Assembly (NCBI GenBank): GCA_023139225.1 | Contig: JAGLNZ010000201.1 | Location: 1 to 5,299 of the forward strand | Reading direction: 5' to 3' | DNA: 5,299 nt | Origin: Desulfobacula sp. | Lineage (GTDB): Bacteria; Desulfobacterota; Desulfobacteria; Desulfobacterales; Desulfobacteraceae | Shown: positions 1-4,313 of the stretch, piece by piece | Numbering within the stretch: position 1 is the first letter of the stretch | Layout of the letters: the number at the start of each line of letters is the position of its first letter | Notes under the pieces: model-generated | Databases searched by the model: none | What the model saw: the letters and a program-made list of their open reading frames with translations, nothing else | Told to the model about the DNA's origin: nothing | Program-made: the position numbers and the translations under genes

Positions 1-2
1 GG

Positions 3-695
3 CTTGCCACCCAGCAGGGTGCGAAATATCTTGAAAGAACATTTGGCGGAAGAGGATTGCTTCTTGGGGGTGTGACAGGAACGCCTTCGGCAAACGTGCT
101 TGTCATTGGTGGTGGGGTTGTGGGTATTCATGCTGCGCAAGTTGCCTGTGGCATGGGAGCCAATGTTACAATCCTTGATATGAATATTGATCGGTTGCGT
201 TATCTTTCGGAAGTTATGCCGGCCAATTGCAGGCCTTTAATGTCTTCTCCGGCACTGATCAGAGATCTTGTAAAGACGTCGGACCTTGTTGTGGGTGCTG
301 TCCTTGTTGCAGGAGCCAAGGCCCCTAAATTGATCACAAAAGATATGCTTGCAACAATGAAAAAAGGATCTGTAATTGTGGATGTTGCCATAGACCAGGG
401 CGGATGTTTTGAAACCTCCAAAGCGACAACCCATGGTGATCCCATTTTTGAAGTCAATGGTGTTATACACTATTGTGTTGCCAATATGCCGGGTGCTGTT
501 CCTTTAACATCTGCTATTGCCCTGACAAATGCGACCCTGCCCTATGCATTGAGAATAGCCAATAATGGCTGGAAAATCGTTTGTGAGGATATTGGATTTG
601 CAAAAGGTGTTAACTATGTTGGTGACAAGCTTGTATGCAAACCTGTTGCTGATGCGTTTAATATGGATTATACATCCATAGAAAGCCTGTTGTAA
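3..695 (+). CDS. ald: Alanine dehydrogenase, C-terminal part (5' end outside window)
   Basis: NAD-dependent alanine dehydrogenase interconverts L-alanine with pyruvate plus ammonia in the cytoplasm. The frame is open from base 3 with no stop, so the true start lies upstream; the TTG at 57 is internal. The 230 visible residues match roughly the last 62% of the usual ~370-residue enzyme. Visible features (fragment numbering): the Rossmann loop GGGVVG at 36-41; Asp59 at the end of the second strand, which fits NAD rather than NADP; VDVAIDQGG around 127-134, where Asp131 corresponds to the catalytic Asp270 of the Mycobacterium tuberculosis enzyme; and the conserved VANMPGAVPLTS and ALTNATLPY segments near 159-181. 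The substrate-binding Arg, Lys and His of the N-terminal domain are off-window. The gene ends at a strong hairpin terminator. Nothing suggests decay. Confidence 0.96.
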   Translation, partial: LATQQGAKYLERTFGGRGLLLGGVTGTPSANVLVIGGGVVGIHAAQVACGMGANVTILDMNIDRLRYLSEVMPANCRPLMSSPALIRDLVKTSDLVVGAVLVAGAKAPKLITKDMLATMKKGSVIVDVAIDQGGCFETSKATTHGDPIFEVNGVIHYCVANMPGAVPLTSAIALTNATLPYALRIANNGWKIVCEDIGFAKGVNYVGDKLVCKPVADAFNMDYTSIESLL

Positions 696-719
696 TATCT
701 AAATATTTATATGAAATAT

Positions 720-754
720 ATAAAAAGCGTATGAAAAAATCGTACGCTTTTTAT
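720..754. terminator. Bidirectional intrinsic terminator between ald and the converging small gene
   Basis: The arms 720-733 and 741-754 pair over 14 positions with a single G-T wobble and a 7-nt loop. The core AAAAAGCGTA / TACGCTTTTT is a perfect 10-bp match. The outer arm is A-rich on the left and T-rich on the right, so the hairpin carries a U tract in either direction. It sits 24 bp after the ald stop and 15 bp beyond the stop of the minus-strand gene, so it can serve both. Confidence 0.9.
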
Positions 755-769
755 TATTTTGATGAATAA

Positions 770-1072
770 TTAATATGCGTTGGTTGGATCTTTGGTATCA
801 AAGCTGTTTAAATACCAGGGAGCTGATTTATACTCCAATTGGCTCAGACCTTTGGTTTCAAGGGAAGTTATGGCAAGCTGAAGTGTGTGGTAATCTATCT
901 CAATATCATCCCATCCAAGGAATTTGAGCCTTTTGTTTGCCTGGCAATGGGACATATCCGGGTTGATTAAACATGCATTCGCCAAGCTTCTTATGAATCC
1001 GGGGATCATAGACATTTCAACCCCGTTTTCAATAAGTTTGTGAATTAATTTTTTATCAACCATAGTTGCCAT
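770..1072 (-). CDS. Uncharacterised 100-residue protein
   Basis: I do not recognise this protein family. The ATG at 1072 is preceded by GGGA with a 7-nt gap, a fair ribosome binding site; a second ATG three codons in (1063) lacks one. The product is a soluble-looking, probably mostly helical protein with no signal peptide and no membrane segment. It has two cysteines (34 and 43) that are not arranged as a metal-binding CxxC. The most conserved-looking part is residues 44-66, containing NKRLKFLGWDD and a following acidic IEIDYHTL stretch. The C-terminus is polar and likely disordered. It is a real gene candidate because it has a ribosome binding site, shares a bidirectional terminator with ald, and has no competing frame of comparable quality. 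It stands alone on its strand. An imperfect inverted repeat lies 55-88 bp upstream of the start and could control it. Function is unknown. Confidence 0.72.
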   Translation of the reverse strand: MATMVDKKLIHKLIENGVEMSMIPGFIRSLANACLINPDMSHCQANKRLKFLGWDDIEIDYHTLQLAITSLETKGLSQLEYKSAPWYLNSFDTKDPTNAY

Positions 1073-1126
1073 GGAGTATTCCCAATTAAAATATTTTTAG
1101 TTTCAGGTCTTTTTTTCAGGAAGTTG

Positions 1127-1160
1127 TGTTTTGCCTGACATATATTATTCAGGAACAACA
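1127..1160. repeat. Imperfect inverted repeat, possible operator
   Basis: The 12-mers TGTTTTGCCTGA (1127-1138) and TCAGGAACAACA (1149-1160) are reverse complements at 10 of 12 positions and are separated by a 10-bp AT-only-but-one spacer. This layout suits a dimeric regulator reading two half-sites about two helical turns apart. The repeat lies upstream of the 770-1072 gene, and further TCAGG half-sites occur at 1103 and 1116. No known operator consensus is recognised. A chance match in AT-rich DNA cannot be excluded. Confidence 0.4.
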
Positions 1161-1351
1161 TAATAGTCAATCTGAGTTATTCGGGATCTTTTTTCTGTAT
1201 GATTATTCGGAGAGCCTTAAAATGTCCTTTCCGTGATTTTGCTCTTTTAATTCATGAGAAAAACCGTTAAATTACTTTGATTTTCATCCAATTACTCTTG
1301 TTTTCTTCGTTGCAAAGGCTATGGCCCTTTTAGGGGGCGGATTTGCTGCAT

Positions 1352-1381
1352 TTTAAAAAAAATATGTTTAACTGTTATATT
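1352..1381 (+). promoter_or_regulatory. Candidate promoter for the AMMECR1-trpR-like operon
   Basis: The segment 1373-1381 reads TGTTATATT, an extended -10 pattern (TG-N-TATATT). The -35 region 18 bp upstream (TTTAAA, 1352-1357) is weak. It would give a leader of about 50 nt before the ATG at 1438. Confidence 0.3.
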
Positions 1382-1437
1382 TTTGTGGCAGATGATATCG
1401 TGAGGACGTCATAGGAATCTTTAAGGAGAATAAGTAA

Positions 1438-2019
1438 ATGACAGAAAAAATATCCCCAGAAGATGGAATATCACTTTTAAAACTTGCCAGGGAAAGCATT
1501 CTTCATGAGTTTAAAAAAAAAGATAACCAACCTGGATCTTTGAGGGCAAAGGTTTCAACTTTAGTTTTAAAAGAAAACCGTGGAACTTTTGTCAGCTTAC
1601 ATAAAAAAGGGGATCTAAGAGGCTGTATCGGAAATATAGATCCTGTCAAAACAATTTTTGAAGGGATTAAGGATAATGCAAAGCATGCTGCTTTTAATGA
1701 TACAAGGTTCAACCCACTGTCCTATGAAGAGTTGAAAGATACAATTATTGAGGTGAGTATTCTAACCCGGCCACAAATTGTTGATTACACTGATGCCAAA
1801 GACTTAATCACAAAGCTCAGGCCTGATATTGATGGCGTGATGATCAAAAAAGACTATCATAGTGCTACTTTTCTGCCCCAGGTATGGAAACAGCTCAAAG
1901 ATCCCAAAGCATTTTTAAATCATCTTTGCATGAAAGCCGGATTATCATCAAATGAATGGAAAACAGGCAACCTTAGTATTTTTACATATCAGGTTCAATT
2001 GTTTGAAGAGCAGGGTTGA
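1438..2019 (+). CDS. amrA: AMMECR1-family protein (AmmeMemoRadiSam system protein A type)
   Basis: This 193-residue protein belongs to the AMMECR1 family, conserved from archaea to humans, with no settled biochemical activity. In many bacteria and archaea it is encoded with a MEMO1-like dioxygenase-fold protein (B) and a radical SAM protein (AmrS). The family hallmark LRGCIG is at residues 60-65 with its invariant Cys63. It is followed by AAFNDTRFNPLSYEEL at 84-99, the EVSILTRPQ strand at 105-113 and TFLPQVW at 144-150, all in the family order and over the usual full length. No signal peptide or membrane segment is seen, so it is cytoplasmic. The start is supported by AAGGAG 9 nt upstream of the ATG. 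Only 39 bp separates it from the downstream trpR-like gene, without a terminator, so they are probably co-transcribed. The MEMO and radical SAM partners are not in this window. The gene symbol is tentative; the family call is firm. Confidence 0.93.
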   Translation: MTEKISPEDGISLLKLARESILHEFKKKDNQPGSLRAKVSTLVLKENRGTFVSLHKKGDLRGCIGNIDPVKTIFEGIKDNAKHAAFNDTRFNPLSYEELKDTIIEVSILTRPQIVDYTDAKDLITKLRPDIDGVMIKKDYHSATFLPQVWKQLKDPKAFLNHLCMKAGLSSNEWKTGNLSIFTYQVQLFEEQG

Positions 2020-2058
2020 TATTTTTTAAAAATAAATAAAACAAAGGTGAGGTGATAT

Positions 2059-2322
2059 ATGGCAGTTGATCCAGGATTATTGAAAGTGATATCATCAATG
2101 AATAACCTTGATGATTTAAATCGCTTTTTTGAAGATATTTTTACTCCTGCCGAACTCGATGATATTTCTTTGAGATGGAAGCTTCTAAAGGATCTTCACA
2201 AGGGTCTGACCCAGCGTAAAATTGCAGAGAAATACGGTATCAGCCTTTGTAAGATTACAAGGGGATCAAAGATTCTAAAAAATAAAGATTCCCTTGTATT
2301 AGAAGTATTAAATTCCTATTGA
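2059..2322 (+). CDS. TrpR-family (Trp repressor-like) DNA-binding regulator
   Basis: This 87-residue all-helical protein of the Trp repressor superfamily should dimerise and bind DNA through a helix-turn-helix at about 51-72 (TQRKIAEKYGIS, then KITRGSKILK). FTPAELDDISLRWKLL at 28-43 aligns with LTPDEREALGTRVRIV of E. coli TrpR. The two arginines that sandwich tryptophan in TrpR (Arg54, Arg84) are kept as Arg39 and Arg68, and Thr44 is kept as Thr29. However, TrpR Ser88, which contacts the ligand amino group, is Ile72 here, and TrpR Thr81 is Lys65. It therefore fits the TrpR branch (ITRGS) better than the YerC branch, but tryptophan as ligand is unproven. No trp biosynthesis gene and no TrpR-type CTAG operator was seen nearby. 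AGGTG lies 4 nt before the ATG. It probably shares a transcript with the upstream AMMECR1 gene. Its last 7 bp overlap the 3' end of the converging Nudix gene. Confidence 0.88.
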   Translation: MAVDPGLLKVISSMNNLDDLNRFFEDIFTPAELDDISLRWKLLKDLHKGLTQRKIAEKYGISLCKITRGSKILKNKDSLVLEVLNSY

Positions 2323-2924
2323 TCTGATAGAAGATCCAATGCCAGTTTGGACCATAGTTCCAACTTTAATTGCTCAAGGTTTTTCGTTTTTTCCCATGTA
2401 AATTGAAATAGTTCAGAGCCGGGTAGATATTTTTCAGGAGCATTTGTCAGTATCCTGAAAACAGCCCCCAGGTGAACTTTTCCCACACCGGTAACATCCT
2501 CACTGATCACTCCTTTAAAGCCTGGATGATCTTCTTTTGGCCTTTGATCAAGTTCTTCATTTAGTTCTCTTTCCATACCGGTAATTAGAATTTGTTTAAA
2601 AGAGTCGTTTTGTGTTTCCATATCAATTGGGTTGATATGACCGCCAATACCGATGGACCAAAGGTCATGAAGCCTTTGTTCACTTCCTTGCCGGTTATAT
2701 ATAGCCGTCTTTTCAAAATTTGTGGTTTGAAGGATGATATAGGGAATAATCTGCTTGTAAGAAGTGTCCTTTTCTGCATCCGCACGATTAATAAACTTAA
2801 ATCCTGCAGCAGAACAATTTTCAATAAACAGATCCAGCTCCAAAGGCACAACGCTTTTTTGCTGTGTCCATGATCTCGGCAGAAGATTTCTTTTAATACA
2901 TAGTACGCTTTCGTTTTTAGCCAC
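2316..2924 (-). CDS. Nudix-family hydrolase
   Basis: Nudix enzymes cleave nucleoside diphosphates linked to another moiety, using a divalent metal held by the Nudix helix. With the start at 2924 the product has 202 residues. It has the phrase RLHDLWSIGIGGHINPID (84-101) and the Nudix helix core RELNEEL at 119-125, with the metal-binding glutamates Glu120, Glu123 and Glu124 present. The box is atypical: about 10 extra residues separate the glycines from the helix, the usual first glutamate position is Gln111, and the closing glycine is Asp126. The substrate cannot be predicted. The GTG at 2924 is chosen because AAAGGA lies 9 nt upstream and because related proteins start just before the ESVLCIKR strand. 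A longer frame to a GTG at 2975 adds 17 lysine-rich residues but has no ribosome binding site. It converges on the trpR-like gene and diverges from the cyclodeaminase-family gene. A TATAAA box at about 3025-3030 (minus strand) could belong to its promoter. Confidence 0.88.
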   Translation of the reverse strand: MAKNESVLCIKRNLLPRSWTQQKSVVPLELDLFIENCSAAGFKFINRADAEKDTSYKQIIPYIILQTTNFEKTAIYNRQGSEQRLHDLWSIGIGGHINPIDMETQNDSFKQILITGMERELNEELDQRPKEDHPGFKGVISEDVTGVGKVHLGAVFRILTNAPEKYLPGSELFQFTWEKTKNLEQLKLELWSKLALDLLSDQ

Positions 2925-2933
2925 AAATATTAT

Positions 2934-2939
2934 TCCTTT
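2934..2939 (-). promoter_or_regulatory. Ribosome binding site deciding the Nudix gene start
   Basis: The minus strand reads AAAGGA here, 9 nt before the GTG at 2924-2922. The alternative GTG at 2975-2973 is preceded by CAACCCGGGT, which lacks a purine-rich site. This favours the shorter protein. Confidence 0.5.
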
Positions 2940-3076
2940 GCTTTTTGATTCGTTATAGATTTTATTTTTTATCACACCCGGGTTGAAAAATGAAAGGTAA
3001 TTTTCTGTGTTTTAATTGCAGATTTTATAAGCTCTGTGGTATTGGAATATAAAAACCATTTAATTCAGAGGCGCTT

Positions 3077-4033
3077 ATGTTATTCTTAAATAAAGATGCA
3101 ATTCAAAAAATAGATCAGAATACGATTCAAACAGCTGTTAAACAGGCATACAAACTTGTATTAAATAAAAATTATAATATGCCTGACAGAATGCATGTGC
3201 CTGATAATCAGAATACACTTTTATTAATGCCGTGTTTCTCAGAAAAATTTTTTGCCGTGAAACTGGTTTCAGTTTTCCCGGAAGCACAAAAGCATGGACA
3301 ACCGGCAGTGAATGGGGTGATGGTCCTTTCTGATAATATTTCAGGGCAACCATTGGCTGTCATGGATGGTGCTGCCATTACAGCCGAGAGAACAGGTGCT
3401 GTCACAGGGTTGGGGGTCAAACTTCTGAGTCCCGAATCGATACACACTGCCGGTATTTTCGGCGCAGGGGTACAAGGGCTCAGCCAGGCCCGATATCTTT
3501 TATTTAACCGTAAGATCAAGACCCTTTATATTTGTGATTTGCAAAAAGAATCTGCAATAAGTATGAGCAGGACCCTGAAACAAGAATACCCGGATGTTGA
3601 ATATGTAATAACTGAAAATTCTGATAAACTGGTTGAAAAATCCAGACTGATTATTGCAGCAACCACTAGTAGCAAACCTTTGTTTGAAGCAACTGGTGAT
3701 CTTGTTATGGAAAAAATTTTTATTTCAATCGGTTCATTTCGACCGGATATGCAGGAGTTTCCAAATTCAGTGATTGAAAATGCAGATGATGTTTTTGTTG
3801 ATACCATGTTTGCTGCTAAAGAATCCGGTGATATTGCCATCCCTTTAAAAGATCATGTCATAACAAAGGACAAGATAAAAGAATTTGCCGGATTACTTGA
3901 AAAAAGCGCAATTTCTGAAAACAAAACTATTTTCTTTAAATCAGTTGGAATGGCTTTGTTTGATTTAACCGTAGCTACTGCCATTTATCAGATGGCCAGG
4001 AAACATAATATTGGTCAAACACTTGAGTTTTAG
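3077..4033 (+). CDS. Ornithine cyclodeaminase / mu-crystallin family protein
   Basis: This 318-residue enzyme belongs to the NAD(P)-dependent family that includes ornithine cyclodeaminase, archaeal alanine dehydrogenase, ketimine reductase (mu-crystallin) and SbnB-type enzymes. Family landmarks run in order: Lys62 in AVKLVSVFP, MDGAAITAERTGA at 96-108 with the carboxylate-binding Arg105, the Rossmann loop GAGVQG at 129-134, Asp154 ending the next strand (NAD preference likely), AATTSSKPLF at 194-203, SIGSFRPDMQE at 217-227, and KSVGMALFDLTVA at 288-300, where Asp296 matches the catalytic Asp of ornithine cyclodeaminase. Length is normal and the protein is cytoplasmic and intact. GAGG lies 5 nt before the ATG. 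The substrate cannot be assigned: ornithine to proline plus ammonia, alanine/pyruvate, or a cyclic ketimine are all possible. The gene stands alone, divergent from the Nudix gene. No confident promoter was found; TTCTGT/TATAAG at 3003-3031 is weak. No separate terminator is seen before the antisense tRNA gene. Confidence 0.93.
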   Translation: MLFLNKDAIQKIDQNTIQTAVKQAYKLVLNKNYNMPDRMHVPDNQNTLLLMPCFSEKFFAVKLVSVFPEAQKHGQPAVNGVMVLSDNISGQPLAVMDGAAITAERTGAVTGLGVKLLSPESIHTAGIFGAGVQGLSQARYLLFNRKIKTLYICDLQKESAISMSRTLKQEYPDVEYVITENSDKLVEKSRLIIAATTSSKPLFEATGDLVMEKIFISIGSFRPDMQEFPNSVIENADDVFVDTMFAAKESGDIAIPLKDHVITKDKIKEFAGLLEKSAISENKTIFFKSVGMALFDLTVATAIYQMARKHNIGQTLEF

Positions 4034-4054
4034 TTTGGTATTATTAATTCGAGG

Positions 4055-4061
4055 AAAAAAA
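4055..4061 (-). terminator. U-tract terminator of the tRNA transcript
   Basis: On the minus strand seven T residues follow directly after the CCA end of the tRNA. A U tract after the GC-rich acceptor and T-arm stems could end transcription, though no separate hairpin exists. Confidence 0.35.
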
Positions 4062-4136
4062 TGGAGCGGGAAACGGGATTTGAACCCGCGACTTCGACCT
4101 TGGCAAGGTCGCACTCTACCACTGAGTTATTCCCGC
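4062..4136 (-). tRNA. tRNA-Gly (anticodon GCC)
   Basis: Read on the minus strand this is a complete 75-nt tRNA. The acceptor stem GCGGGAA pairs fully with TTCCCGC, followed by discriminator T and an encoded CCA. The D arm has stem ACTC/GAGT with loop AGTGGTA. The anticodon arm has stem CGACC/GGTCG with loop TTGCCAA, giving anticodon GCC for GGC/GGU glycine codons. The variable loop is 5 nt. The T arm has stem GCGGG/CCCGT with loop TTCAAAT and one G-U wobble. All standard invariant positions are present, so it should be functional. It has its own promoter at 4154-4182. Confidence 0.98.
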
Positions 4137-4153
4137 TCAGCAAAAGTTTGTTC

Positions 4154-4182
4154 TATCTACTTTAAAAACCATTTTTTGTCAA
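4154..4182 (-). promoter_or_regulatory. Sigma-70-type promoter of tRNA-Gly
   Basis: On the minus strand a perfect -35 box TTGACA (4182-4177) is followed by a 17-bp spacer and the -10 box TAGATA (4159-4154). The mature tRNA 5' end lies 17 bp further on, giving a short leader of about 10 nt. The perfect -35 box and ideal spacing fit a strong stable-RNA promoter. Confidence 0.8.
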
Positions 4183-4239
4183 GAATAGATTAAACAGAAA
4201 CAGCTTGAATTTATTGATCTGTAGGCCGTAGAAAATATT

Positions 4240-4270
4240 TTGTTATGTATTCATAAAATTATGATATAAT
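4240..4270 (+). promoter_or_regulatory. Promoter of the oleD-like gene, with extended -10 box
   Basis: A perfect TATAAT at 4265-4270 is preceded by TG one base away (4262-4263), an extended -10 element. The -35 candidate TTGTTA (4240-4245) is 19 bp upstream, slightly long, which an extended -10 can compensate. Transcription should begin near 4276-4278, within the inverted repeat that follows. Confidence 0.65.
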
Positions 4271-4301
4271 CATTGGCGAAATTATAGCAGTGGCCAATGA
4301 T
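4269..4301. repeat. Perfect 9-bp inverted repeat over the oleD-like transcription start
   Basis: ATCATTGGC (4269-4277) and GCCAATGAT (4293-4301) are exact reverse complements with a 15-bp spacer. The left arm overlaps the end of the -10 box and the right arm abuts the AAAGGG ribosome binding site (4302-4307). This is the usual position of a repressor operator. If most of it is transcribed, it could instead form a hairpin just before the ribosome binding site. Confidence 0.6.
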
Positions 4302-4313
4302 AAAGGGTAGGAA

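Larger units (their letters stand above)
1073..1437. other. 365-bp divergent non-coding region
   Basis: No convincing gene lies here. It separates the minus-strand unknown gene from the plus-strand AMMECR1 gene, so it should carry both promoters. It holds an imperfect inverted repeat at 1127-1160, four TCAGG/CCTGA pentamers between 1103 and 1153, three near-identical TTATTCRGR segments (starts 1145, 1177, 1203), and a weak possible stem between 1312-1316 and 1342-1346. The 3' end contains a candidate extended -10 box (1373-1381) and a good AAGGAG ribosome binding site just before 1438. A 23-codon frame at 1199-1270 has no suitable ribosome binding site and is not called. Confidence 0.7.

Noticed and set aside
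1199..1270. 23-codon open frame in the intergenic region, considered as a leader peptide
   Set aside because: There is no ribosome binding site at a workable distance, no tryptophan codons and no attenuator-like hairpins after it.
1312..1350. Resemblance to the 3' part of a cyclic di-GMP (GEMM) riboswitch (GCAAAG-C-TATGG)
   Set aside because: The other half of the aptamer, with its conserved GGCAAACC-type strand and GAAA loop, is absent upstream, so the fold cannot form.
1255..1356. Hydrophobic open stretch ending FVAKAMALLGGGFAAF, considered as a gene remnant such as ATP synthase subunit c
   Set aside because: The frame is under 35 codons, has no start or ribosome binding site, and no recognisable subunit c motif.
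1438..2322. A full AmmeMemoRadiSam three-gene system
   Set aside because: Only the A component is present in the window; neither the MEMO-like nor the radical SAM CxxxCxxC protein is encoded here.
3208..3840. Minus-strand open frames of about 100 codons inside the cyclodeaminase-family gene
   Set aside because: They are shadows of a strongly conserved plus-strand gene and have no ribosome binding site or protein-family signal.
4011..4193. 60-residue plus-strand open frame over the tRNA
   Set aside because: It is the antisense reading of tRNA-Gly (the DLNPRLRPWQGRTLPLSYSR type of artefact seen opposite tRNAs). It overlaps the end of the enzyme gene and has no ribosome binding site.
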